A stretch of DNA of 64,000 bases, taken from NCBI RefSeq assembly GCF_000428985.1, contig NZ_AUAZ01000009.1, positions 80,192-144,191 of the forward strand, given 5' to 3'. The stretch comes from Marinobacterium litorale DSM 23545 (GTDB lineage: Bacteria; Pseudomonadota; Gammaproteobacteria; Pseudomonadales; Balneatricaceae). The translations under genes and the position numbers were made by a program. The notes under the pieces were generated by a model. That model saw only the letters and a program-made list of their open reading frames with translations. It did no database searches and was not told the origin of the DNA. Below are positions 37,654 through 47,005 of this stretch, piece after piece (within the stretch, counting starts at the first letter, position 1; every line of letters begins with the position of its first letter).

Positions 37654-38229
37654 TTACTCTGACTTCGCCTGATGTCTTCGCTTCTCAGTCCGCTCAATAC
37701 GGCCCTCTTTCATCAGCAGTCCGAGAAGGCTGTAGGTTAAATAGTCCTTTGAGCCGCCCCCATAATCGGACTGAAGTCCGAGATATTTAGCAGCATCTGA
37801 GTTTTTAATCCCTTCAGGATTTGCTTTGGCCAATTCCATGACTGCGCTTTTCAGTATACCAAGCCCCATCTGAGCTTTTTCGTAGCAGCCTTCCGGAATA
37901 TTTATCCTGGCCTTTTCCGATATATTCTCAGGATTTGGTTGGACCCTATTGGTTAACAGCCCACCCCTAGAACGAATGCCGAATGCGGCAATCAACTCAG
38001 CTTCAATTTTGAGTGCCTGCTCTTCAGTGAGATTATCGGTGATTACTGTATGCAGAACCGAACGGCCAGAATCATGTATAGCTTTGATAACTCGCCCTTT
38101 ATCGCTCTCATCCTCCACTGTCTGATGTTCCCAAGCGCGATTGCCAGTGCCCTTGCCAATATAAAAGGTTTTTGCAGGTCGCTCTCTAGGGTCTTTCAAC
38201 GCATAAACATAAAATGGATTCTGAGCCAT
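37654..38229 (-). CDS. GIY-YIG nuclease (LEM-3-like) with C-terminal winged-helix-like region
   Basis: The protein is 191 residues. The N-terminal GIY-YIG domain (about 5-100) shows FYVYALKDP, the second motif FYIGKGTGNRAWEH, the catalytic-type Arg and a Glu in LKIEAELIAAFG; it is the COG3680/LEM-3-like subgroup. The C-terminal part (about 125-185, VMELAKANPEGIKNSDAAKY, then SLLGLLMKEGRIERT) looks like a winged helix for DNA binding. AGGA lies about 6 bases before the ATG. The gene sits alone between two inverted hairpin repeats, which suggests a mobile cassette. No methylase or intron core is present. Confidence 0.88.
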   Translation of the reverse strand: MAQNPFYVYALKDPRERPAKTFYIGKGTGNRAWEHQTVEDESDKGRVIKAIHDSGRSVLHTVITDNLTEEQALKIEAELIAAFGIRSRGGLLTNRVQPNPENISEKARINIPEGCYEKAQMGLGILKSAVMELAKANPEGIKNSDAAKYLGLQSDYGGGSKDYLTYSLLGLLMKEGRIERTEKRRHQAKSE

Positions 38230-38418
38230 ATATCTTCCTAGATTTAACAACCCTAATAGCGCGCATGCGCAGACTTATCCTTAATCTCCTCATAGTGAAC
38301 CAAAACGCCCATACCTTGCCAGAGCCAAACCACTACGGCGGATTGGTAGACAAGGCCAGATAAAAAGTTGAGCTCTCGAGATGGACAATGCAACCAGCTA
38401 GGGGCACGACACGTACTA

Positions 38419-38624
38419 CCCCTTCAGCGCAGCCGAGCATCGCAGGCTGAAAGAGAGACAAGGGACAGGTTGTTTGAGTGACGAAGGAGCGAGTTTCCTG
38501 TCCCGCTCTTTCAGGCGAGAAGCACAGGGGAATCGGCACAGCCGATCAAGCTGCGGGGCGGTTTGGGATTGTTAAGGGACTTGTCCGCACAAGTCCCTTA
38601 ACTCGCCTTCAGGCGAAATCTGAA
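38419..38624 (-). repeat. Right copy of the ~206-bp hairpin-array repeat
   Basis: Inverted partner of 37397-37602. The equivalent stems are TCAG/CTGA; a 14-bp stem at 38571-38584 and 38589-38602; ATCGG/CCGAT; and GGGACAGG/CCTGTCCC within a longer stem bounded by CTGAAAGAG and CTTTCAG. Where a stem base differs from the left copy, the pairing base usually differs too. The remaining 230 bp on either side of it (38230-38418 and 38625-38682) show no gene. Confidence 0.9.
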
Positions 38625-38682
38625 CCCTCTACGGGCACAGCGGCTCAGAAGCTATTAGCCCAAAATGCTAAAGCTGGCATCC

Positions 38683-39963
38683 TCAGCAGACCCCAGACCT
38701 TTCCAACATCGCATGCAACAACACATTGCACCCGACCTCCAGATGCTCGGGCTCTGCGTTCTCGATCTCATTGTGGCTGATACCGTCTTCACAGGGCACG
38801 AAGATCATGCCGGAGGGGCAGACTTCCGCCATGAAGATGGCATCGTGGCCGGCGCCGCTGACGATATCCATATGCGGTACACCCAGGCGCTCCGCACCGG
38901 TGCGAACGGCGTTGACGCAGTCGTCATGGAAATAGAGGGCCGGGAAGTTGGCGGTGGGTTTGAGTTCAAGCTCCAGGCCATTCTCGGTTTTCAGCTTCTC
39001 CAGCACCTTGTCCAGTTCGCTGATCATATGCGCCAGCTGATCCTCTTCCAGGTGGCGGAAGTCGATGCTGACCAGCACCTCACCGGGGATCACGTTGCGT
39101 GAGCCGGGGTAGGCTTCGATATGGCCACAGGTACCGCAGGCATATGGCTGGTGCTCCAGGGCGATACGGTTGACCGCCTGAATCACCTCGGCCGCACCCA
39201 GCAGGGCGTCCTTACGCAGGTGCATCGGGGTGGGGCCGGCGTGGGACTCTACGCCCTTCAATGTCAGATCGAACCATTTCTGGCCCAGGCATCCGATAAC
39301 CACACCGACGGTTTTCTCTTCGTTCTCCAGAATCGGACCCTGTTCGATATGTGCTTCGAAGTACGCACCCACCTTATGGCCCGGCACCTGTTGCTCTCCC
39401 AAATAGCCGATGCGTTTGAGCTCATCGCCCACCTTGGCACCTTCGTAATCGGCGATATCGTAGGTTTCCTGCAGGTCGAACTTACCGATAAAGACCCCGG
39501 AGCCCATCATGCAGGGGGCAAAGCGGGAGCCCTCTTCATTGGTCCAGGCCGCCACTTCGATGGGGGCCTCGGTGACGATGTTGTTGTCATTCAGGGTGCG
39601 GATCACTTCCAGCCCGGACATAACCCCGAAGCAGCCATCGAACTTACCGCCGGTGGGCTGGGTGTCGATATGGCTGCCGGTCATGATCGGCGGCAGGCTG
39701 TTATCCTTGCCGGGGCGACGAGCAAAAATGTTGCCGATTACGTCGATTGTGATGGTACAGCCTGCTTCCTCACACCATTTGACGAACAGGTCCCGACCCT
39801 GGCGGTCCAGATCGGTGAGCGCCAGGCGGCAGACGCCGCCCTTCGGGGTGGCGCCGAGCTGGGCCAGGTCCATCAGCGATTGCCAGAGGCGCTCGCCGTT
39901 GATCTTCAGGTTGGCGATATCGGCGGATGTGCCCGCGGCGTTGACCAGTGTTTCTACTGACAT
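38683..39963 (-). CDS. M20-family Zn-dependent amidohydrolase (N-carbamoyl-beta-amino acid hydrolase role)
   Basis: The protein is 426 residues of the allantoate/hydantoinase-carbamoylase group of peptidase family M20. Metal ligands are in GSHIDTQPTGGKFDG, WTNEEGSRFAPCMMGSG, AHIEQGPILE and the C-terminal SGAGHDAIFMA. Context assigns it to the last step of reductive pyrimidine degradation: hydrolysis of N-carbamoyl-beta-alanine (or beta-aminoisobutyrate) to the amino acid, CO2 and ammonia. AAGGAG is 8 bases before the ATG. It follows preA by 17 bp. The alternative is a general carbamoylase. Confidence 0.9.
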   Translation of the reverse strand: MSVETLVNAAGTSADIANLKINGERLWQSLMDLAQLGATPKGGVCRLALTDLDRQGRDLFVKWCEEAGCTITIDVIGNIFARRPGKDNSLPPIMTGSHIDTQPTGGKFDGCFGVMSGLEVIRTLNDNNIVTEAPIEVAAWTNEEGSRFAPCMMGSGVFIGKFDLQETYDIADYEGAKVGDELKRIGYLGEQQVPGHKVGAYFEAHIEQGPILENEEKTVGVVIGCLGQKWFDLTLKGVESHAGPTPMHLRKDALLGAAEVIQAVNRIALEHQPYACGTCGHIEAYPGSRNVIPGEVLVSIDFRHLEEDQLAHMISELDKVLEKLKTENGLELELKPTANFPALYFHDDCVNAVRTGAERLGVPHMDIVSGAGHDAIFMAEVCPSGMIFVPCEDGISHNEIENAEPEHLEVGCNVLLHAMLERSGVC

Positions 39964-39980
39964 GCTTCTATCTCCTTTCC

Positions 39981-41249
39981 TTATTCCCGGAACGGGTTGC
40001 GTGGGTCCTGGGTCCAGTTCATGTAAGGCAGGCCGGTGTCCTGCGCCACCATGGTGATGCAGTCATCAACCGGACAGGTGATTTCACAGAGGTTGCAGCC
40101 AACACAATCTTCCTCTTTGACGGTGTAGCGGTTAGTGCCATCGGCCAGCAGCTGCTTGTCGATCGCCTGATGCGAGGTGTCTTCACAGGCGATATGACAG
40201 CGGCCGCAGTTGATGCACTTGTCCTGATCAATCTCGGCCACTGACTTGAAGTTCATATCCAGGTATTTCCAGTCGGTGGTGTTGGCCACCGCCAGGCCCC
40301 GGAAATCTTCGATGCGGGCGAAGCCTTTTTCATCCATCCAGCGTGACAGGCCATCTTTCATACCCTCCACAATACGGAAGCCGTGCAGCATGGCCGCCGT
40401 GCAGACCTGCACCGACGTGGCACCCAGGCTGATGAACTCGGCTGCATCACGCCAAGTGCTGATGCCGCCAATACCGCACAGCAACTTGCCGTGGGTTTCC
40501 GGATCGCGGGCGATTTCCGCCAGCATGTTCAGCGCAATGGGTTTGACGGCAGGGCCGCACATACCGCCATGGGTGCTCTGACTGCCCACGGTGGGGCGGG
40601 CCACCATCTGATCCAGGTTCAAGCCAGTAATGGAGTTAACGGTGTTGATCAGGGAGACCGCATCAGCCCCGCCTTTAAACGCCGCCCGCGCTGGGAAACG
40701 CACATCGGTGACGTTGGGTGTCATCTTCACCATCACTGGCATGTTGCAGTATTGCTTGCACCAGCGGGTGACCATCTCGACATATTCCGGCACCTGACCG
40801 ACGGCAGCCCCCATGCCCCGCTCGGGCATGCCGTGCGGGCAGCCGAAGTTCAGTTCCAGGCCATCGGCACCGGTCTGCTCCACCAGCTTGACGATCATTT
40901 TCCAGGCTTCCTCTTCGCAGGGAACCATCAGAGAAACGATCAGGGCGCGGTCGGGCCAGTTGCGCTTGGTTTCTTCGATCTCGCGCAGGTTGACCTCCAG
41001 TGGCCGGTCGGTGATCAGTTCAATGTTGTTGAAGCCGATCACATCACCGTTCGGTCCATACATGGCGGAATACCGGGAGGAAACATTCACCGGCGCGGGA
41101 TCTTCACCCAGAGTTTTCCAGACAACGCCCCCCCAGCCGGCTTCGAACGCCCGCTCAACGTTGTACTGTTTGTCGGTGGGCGGCGCGGAGGCCAGCCAAA
41201 ACGGGTTGGGGGCCTTGATGCCCGCGAATTCGATACTCAAGTCAGCCAT
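39981..41249 (-). CDS. preA: NAD-dependent dihydropyrimidine dehydrogenase, catalytic subunit PreA
   Basis: The protein is 422 residues. An FMN barrel (PFWLASAPPTDKQYNVERAF, ELNFGCPHGMPERGMGAAVG with the active-site Cys, GIGGISTWRDAAEFI) is followed by two 4Fe-4S clusters (CINCGRCHIAC and CVGCNLCEITCPVDDC). With PreT it reduces uracil and thymine to the 5,6-dihydro forms. The start is 2 bp after the preT stop, so the subunits are translated from one message. Confidence 0.96.
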   Translation of the reverse strand: MADLSIEFAGIKAPNPFWLASAPPTDKQYNVERAFEAGWGGVVWKTLGEDPAPVNVSSRYSAMYGPNGDVIGFNNIELITDRPLEVNLREIEETKRNWPDRALIVSLMVPCEEEAWKMIVKLVEQTGADGLELNFGCPHGMPERGMGAAVGQVPEYVEMVTRWCKQYCNMPVMVKMTPNVTDVRFPARAAFKGGADAVSLINTVNSITGLNLDQMVARPTVGSQSTHGGMCGPAVKPIALNMLAEIARDPETHGKLLCGIGGISTWRDAAEFISLGATSVQVCTAAMLHGFRIVEGMKDGLSRWMDEKGFARIEDFRGLAVANTTDWKYLDMNFKSVAEIDQDKCINCGRCHIACEDTSHQAIDKQLLADGTNRYTVKEEDCVGCNLCEITCPVDDCITMVAQDTGLPYMNWTQDPRNPFRE

Positions 41250-41251
41250 GA

Positions 41252-42607
41252 TTACTTATCTCCCGCTGCCATCAGGTCCTGATGAATAGACTCTGCCGCT
41301 TTCTTGCCCTGCTGCACCGCTTCCACGGTCAGATCCTGGCCGGTACCGGTGCAGTCCCCGCCGGCATAGACGCCGGCCAAGGTGGTGCGCAACTGTTCGT
41401 CCACCAGTAGCTTACCGCCGCTGATTTCGATGGCCGGGTCCAGATCTTCCGTGATCATCACCTGACCGATCGCCTTGAAGATTGCCTGTGCGTTCAGGCT
41501 GAAGCTCCGGTCGGTATCCACCAGCTTGCCGCTCTCATCCAGCGTGGTGCGCACAAAGCGCATGCCGGCCACCTTGCCGCTGTTATCCAGCTCGATGGTT
41601 TCGGGGCGCGCCCAGGTACGGATCTGGACACCTTCATCACGGGCCAGCGCCTGCTCATGGTCGGTGGCGGACATCGCCTCTTCGCCGCGACGGTAAACCA
41701 GGTGCACCTCTTCGGCGCCCAGGCGTTTGATCTGCACGGCCATATCGATAGCAGTGTTACCGGCACCGATGATTACCGCGCTCTCGGGGACTGGCAGTGT
41801 GTTTAGATCGTTGGTGGAACGCAGCTCACGGATGTAATCCACAGCGGGCATTACCCCGGGCGCATCCTCATGGCCCAGCGCCAGGGTGCGGGTGGAGCCC
41901 AAGCCAATCGCCAGAAACACCGCATCGTGGTCGTTCTTGAGCTGATCCAGCGTGATATCGCGACCCAGCGCCGAGTTGTGGACAATCTCGATGCCCCCAA
42001 TCCCGAGCAGAAACTCCACCTCTTTCTGGGCGAAGTCGTTGGTCATCTTGTAGCGCGCAATACCGTACTCGTTGAGGCCGCCTGATTTGGGCTGGGCTTC
42101 GTGGATCACCACATCATGGCCCAGCATCGCCAGCCGGTGGGCCGCAGCCAGCCCGGCGGGCCCGGCACCAACAATAGCCACCCGCTTGCCACTGGCTTGC
42201 GCCCGCTGGAACGGATGCGCACTCTTATCGGCGTTATCAGTGGCGTAGCGCTGTAGCTGGCCAATCAGTACCGGGGCACACTCTTCTGCCTTGTTACGCA
42301 CACAGGCCTGCTCGCAGAGAATCTCGGTGGGACAGACACGGGCGCAGCTGCCGCCCAGAATGTTTTCACTCCAGATCGTTTTCGCCGCGCCATCCACATT
42401 GTCCTGGGCGATCTGACGGATGAACTCCGGAATATCGATATCACTGGGGCACGCGTTGACGCAGGGTGCGTCGTAGCAGTACAGGCAGCGTTCACTCTCC
42501 AGCGCCGCCTGACGTTTGCTCAGGGGTGGTGCTATATCGCTGAAACCGGCGTCCAGCTTTTCCGGTTGGACCTGGGTGGTACCCAGATGCTTGAGTGGCT
42601 CAATCAT
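41252..42607 (-). CDS. preT: NAD-dependent dihydropyrimidine dehydrogenase, flavin subunit PreT
   Basis: The protein is 451 residues. The N-terminus carries the Cys set for iron-sulfur clusters (CLYCYDAPCVNACPSDIDIP and CARVCPTEILCEQACV), then FAD- and NAD-binding folds (VAIVGAGPAGLAAAHRLAML, VIIGAGNTAIDMAVQIKRL) and the C-terminal GVYAGGDCTG. It passes electrons from NADH to PreA. I start it at the ATG at 42607, where homology begins. The upstream extension is non-coding and holds the RutR-type operator palindrome. It heads the leftward operon. Confidence 0.95.
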   Translation of the reverse strand: MIEPLKHLGTTQVQPEKLDAGFSDIAPPLSKRQAALESERCLYCYDAPCVNACPSDIDIPEFIRQIAQDNVDGAAKTIWSENILGGSCARVCPTEILCEQACVRNKAEECAPVLIGQLQRYATDNADKSAHPFQRAQASGKRVAIVGAGPAGLAAAHRLAMLGHDVVIHEAQPKSGGLNEYGIARYKMTNDFAQKEVEFLLGIGGIEIVHNSALGRDITLDQLKNDHDAVFLAIGLGSTRTLALGHEDAPGVMPAVDYIRELRSTNDLNTLPVPESAVIIGAGNTAIDMAVQIKRLGAEEVHLVYRRGEEAMSATDHEQALARDEGVQIRTWARPETIELDNSGKVAGMRFVRTTLDESGKLVDTDRSFSLNAQAIFKAIGQVMITEDLDPAIEISGGKLLVDEQLRTTLAGVYAGGDCTGTGQDLTVEAVQQGKKAAESIHQDLMAAGDK

Positions 42608-42661
42608 GCTTTGACAGCCTCTTTCTTCGTTGTAATCGGTCCACTCACGAATGCATCGGCT

Positions 42662-42697
42662 GTGCCACCTTTTGACCACCTGGTCAAAAGGTGGCAC
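42662..42697. promoter_or_regulatory. RutR-type operator within a 36-bp perfect palindrome (preT side)
   Basis: Two 17-base perfect arms separated by CC. The core TTGACCACCTGGTCAA (about 42672-42687) matches the RutR consensus TTGACCA-N2-TGGTCAA at every fixed position. It is about 55 bp before preT and 240 bp before rutR. The arms extend 10 bases beyond the consensus on each side, so the transcript could also form a long hairpin. Confidence 0.8.
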
Positions 42698-42933
42698 CCA
42701 AAGAGGCCGTTTTCTTGCATTAAGCCACTGAATAAAAAAGGTTACTTTTGGACTTAAAACCTGAAAAATGCCCCTCTGATGCCCGGAATCAGAGAGGGGT
42801 ACCGCAGACCACACCGCGCCAACTTCGACCCGAATTGGCGCCTCGGAAGCTCACCCGGTACCATACTGGTGCATCAGGCAGTCGCAAAAGGACATGCTGA
42901 AAGCCTTGATTTGAACTGAATAGATAGAAAGTG

Positions 42934-43584
42934 ATGGCAGAAAAAAAGAGTAGCAAAAGGGCCCGTCGCCCCCTGACCGAAATCCGGCAGGACAATATTG
43001 ATCAGATTCTCAAAGCAGCGGAGCGGCAGTTTGCGGAAACCGGCTTTCCCGGCACCACCGTTGCTGCCATCGCCGATGCCGCGGGCCTGCCCAAGCCCAA
43101 CGTACTCTATTACTTCAAATCCAAGGAGGGTCTGTATCGCGCCGTTTTAAAGCGGATTCTGGAGCTGTGGATGGAGGCGATGCACGACCTGAGCCCCGAT
43201 CAACACCCCCGCGAAGCGTTGCGCGACTATATTGTGCGTAAAATCCGCCAGTCTCGCGATTACCCGGATGCATCCAAGATCTTTGCCGCAGAGATACTGC
43301 ATGGAGCGCCCTATGTCAGGGAGGAGCTGGAAGGCCCACTCAAGGTGCAGTTTGACGACACGGTGGAGGTGATCCGTGCCTGGATCGCCAAGGGCTGGAT
43401 GGACCCGGTCAGCCCCGAACACCTGCTGTTTACCCTCTGGGCCGCGACTCAGTCTTATGCTGACTTTGGCCTGCAGATGCGGGTTCTGCTGGAGCGTGAT
43501 GAGTTGCGTGACGATGACTTCGACAACGGAATCGAGCTACTGACCCGGCTGGTCCTCAAAGGCTGCGGCGTAAAAATAGTTTGA
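42934..43584 (+). CDS. rutR: RutR-type TetR regulator of pyrimidine catabolism
   Basis: The protein is 216 residues and aligns with E. coli RutR throughout: a helix-turn-helix (QFAETGFPGTTVAAIADAAG, PKPNVLYYFKSKEGLYRAVL), then SRDYPDASKIFAAEILHGAP and LLFTLWAATQSYADF in the ligand domain. RutR senses uracil or thymine and releases DNA. Three RutR-consensus-like sites flank it, and the divergent preT and downstream dihydropyrimidinase genes are the evident targets. The ATG at 42934 follows an in-frame GTG; either may be used. Confidence 0.92.
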   Translation: MAEKKSSKRARRPLTEIRQDNIDQILKAAERQFAETGFPGTTVAAIADAAGLPKPNVLYYFKSKEGLYRAVLKRILELWMEAMHDLSPDQHPREALRDYIVRKIRQSRDYPDASKIFAAEILHGAPYVREELEGPLKVQFDDTVEVIRAWIAKGWMDPVSPEHLLFTLWAATQSYADFGLQMRVLLERDELRDDDFDNGIELLTRLVLKGCGVKIV

Positions 43585-43597
43585 CCACAGGGTCAAA
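43580..43597. promoter_or_regulatory. RutR-like site at the end of rutR
   Basis: TTGACCACAGGGTCAA departs from the RutR consensus at one base (GGGTCAA instead of TGGTCAA). It overlaps the rutR stop codon and lies about 220 bp before the dihydropyrimidinase start. Confidence 0.6.
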
Positions 43598-43746
43598 TGC
43601 ACCAAAACAAGGCTCACTGCTCAAAAGCTGACCACTCGGATCGAAGTGGGCCTTGTCATCTCCTCCTCCCCCAGCCTTCTCACTCCCTACTATTCCAAAA
43701 AATAATCACATATTTTCAATGGGTTAATTCAGGCCGGGAATATCTC

Positions 43747-43762
43747 TTGTCCAGCTGGTCAA
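43747..43762. promoter_or_regulatory. RutR-like site upstream of dihydropyrimidinase
   Basis: TTGTCCAGCTGGTCAA departs from the RutR consensus at one base (TTGTCCA instead of TTGACCA). It is 52 bp before the dihydropyrimidinase ATG, well placed to cover the promoter of the rightward operon. Confidence 0.7.
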
Positions 43763-43789
43763 ACAATTGCATAGGCGATACGACTTTAA

Positions 43790-45256
<1,467 letters not shown>

Positions 45257-45276
45257 TCCGGGAGCAGAATTCGAAA

Positions 45277-46110
45277 ATGGATATGACCATCAATACTCAA
45301 GCTGAGGAAAACAGCGCGGGTACGCATCAAGAGGCGCGCAAAATCGTCTCTATCGATGATCTGTCGCTGGTTTTTGAAACCAACGATGGACCGGTGAACG
45401 CGCTCTCCCATATCAATCTGGATATTCACGCCGGTGATTTTGTCTCGTTTATCGGTCCTTCTGGCTGCGGCAAGACCACACTGCTACGGGTGATCGCCGA
45501 TCTGGAACACCAGACCCAAGGCTCTATTCAGGTCGATGGGACCTCGCCCCAGGACGCCCGGCTCAACCGCCTGTACGGCTATGTGTTTCAGGCACCGGCG
45601 CTCTTTCCCTGGCGCACCATTGCCGGCAACTGCAAGGTGCCGCTGGAAATTTTTGGTATGAGCAAGGCGCAGCAACAGCGCCAGATCGACAAGTATCTCG
45701 ATTTAGTAGGACTGGGCGACTTCCACAAGAAGTTTCCCTGGCAGCTTTCCGGTGGCATGCAGCAGCGCGCTTCTATCGCCCGGGCACTCAGCTTCGAACC
45801 GGAGCTGATGCTGATGGATGAGCCTTTCGGGGCGCTGGATGAGATCACCCGTGACCACCTGAATCTGGAGCTGCTGAAGATCTGGCGGGAGACCCGCAAG
45901 ACCGTGGTCTTTGTCACCCACTCGATCCCGGAAGCGGTGTTCCTCTCCACCCATATCGTGGTGATGTCACCCCGGCCGGGCCGGATCGCCAAAATCATCA
46001 AGAGCCCACTACCCCGCGAACGCACGCTGGAAGACCGGGAAAGCCCGGAATTCATGGCGCTGGCTCACGAGATCCGGGAAGCGCTGGCCAATGATCACCG
46101 CATCAACTGA
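45277..46110 (+). CDS. ABC transporter ATP-binding protein, pyrimidine-type importer
   Basis: The protein is 277 residues. Walker A is GPSGCGKTTLLR, the Q-loop follows, the signature is LSGGMQQRASIARAL, and Walker B plus D-loop is LMLMDEPFGALDE; the switch His is in VFVTHSIPEAVFL. It belongs to the nitrate/sulfonate/taurine family (SsuB/TauB-like). The gene begins 20 bp after the dihydropyrimidinase stop, and its end overlaps the region before the first permease. The import of a pyrimidine or its derivative is inferred from the operon. Confidence 0.93.
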   Translation: MDMTINTQAEENSAGTHQEARKIVSIDDLSLVFETNDGPVNALSHINLDIHAGDFVSFIGPSGCGKTTLLRVIADLEHQTQGSIQVDGTSPQDARLNRLYGYVFQAPALFPWRTIAGNCKVPLEIFGMSKAQQQRQIDKYLDLVGLGDFHKKFPWQLSGGMQQRASIARALSFEPELMLMDEPFGALDEITRDHLNLELLKIWRETRKTVVFVTHSIPEAVFLSTHIVVMSPRPGRIAKIIKSPLPRERTLEDRESPEFMALAHEIREALANDHRIN

Positions 46111-46123
46111 CGGAGGCGCAGAG

Positions 46124-47005
46124 ATGTTCAAGTCGCTTCAAAAAAGTCAGGCCGCCGCGTTGACGCTGATGGTACTGGCGCTGCTGGTGATCTGGTACAT
46201 CGGTGCGCTTTGGCTCAACAGCGATCTGCTGATCAACGGGTATGAACGGCGCAACATCGACTGGAGTTTCAGCCAGCTGGTGGCGGACGCCTACTCGATG
46301 AAACGCCCGCTGCTGCCAACCCCGGATCAGATTGGCGCCGAGCTGTACAAATCGATCTTCGATACCAAGATCGATTCCAAACGCTCGCTGGTGTACCACT
46401 CTGGTATCACCCTGTCGTCGACACTGCTGGGCTTTGTCATGGGCGGCCTGCTCGGGATCCTGCTGGCCATTGGCATTGTTCACAATCGCACGCTTGAGCG
46501 CAGCTTGATGCCCTGGGTTATCACCTCCCAGACCATCCCTATTCTGGCCATTGCGCCGATGATCATCGTGGTTCTGGGTGCCCTGAACTTCACCGGGGTG
46601 CTGCCCAAGGCGATCATCTCCATGTATCTCTCCTTCTTCCCGGTCACCATCGGCATGGTGAAAGGTCTTAGGGCCCCGGACAAGCTGCACATGGAACTGC
46701 TCGCCACCTACAGCGCCAGCGGTGGCCAGCTGTTCCGCAAGCTGCGCTGGCCCACCGCACTGCCTTACCTGTTTGCCAGCCTGAAAGTGGCTATTGCCGC
46801 CTCCCTGGTAGGTGCCATCGTCGGCGAACTGCCCACCGGTGCCCAGGGTGGCTTGGGCGCAAGACTGCTCAGCGGCTCCTACTACGGACAGACCGTGCAG
46901 ATCTGGGCGGCGCTGATTGTGGCGGCGGTTCTCGGCGCGGTACTCGTGGCTCTGGTGGGCGTACTGGAGCGCAAGATCAACCGACGGATGGGGGTTGCCG
47001 CATGA
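46124..47005 (+). CDS. ABC transporter permease (first)
   Basis: The protein is 293 residues with about six hydrophobic helices. The coupling-loop motif is seen as ELLATYSASGGQLFRKLRWP, then TALPYLFASLKV. It is of the SsuC/TauC-like binding-protein-dependent permease class. GGAGG lies 7 bases before the ATG at 46124. It overlaps the following permease by the ATGA arrangement at 47002. It forms a heterodimeric membrane part with the next gene product. Confidence 0.93.
   Translation: MFKSLQKSQAAALTLMVLALLVIWYIGALWLNSDLLINGYERRNIDWSFSQLVADAYSMKRPLLPTPDQIGAELYKSIFDTKIDSKRSLVYHSGITLSSTLLGFVMGGLLGILLAIGIVHNRTLERSLMPWVITSQTIPILAIAPMIIVVLGALNFTGVLPKAIISMYLSFFPVTIGMVKGLRAPDKLHMELLATYSASGGQLFRKLRWPTALPYLFASLKVAIAASLVGAIVGELPTGAQGGLGARLLSGSYYGQTVQIWAALIVAAVLGAVLVALVGVLERKINRRMGVAA

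Noticed and set aside
37654..38229. Homing endonuclease of a group I intron.
   Set aside because: No split host gene or conserved intron core (P7/guanosine site) is evident, the gene stands in intergenic DNA, and the repeats are inverted copies rather than two halves of one fold.
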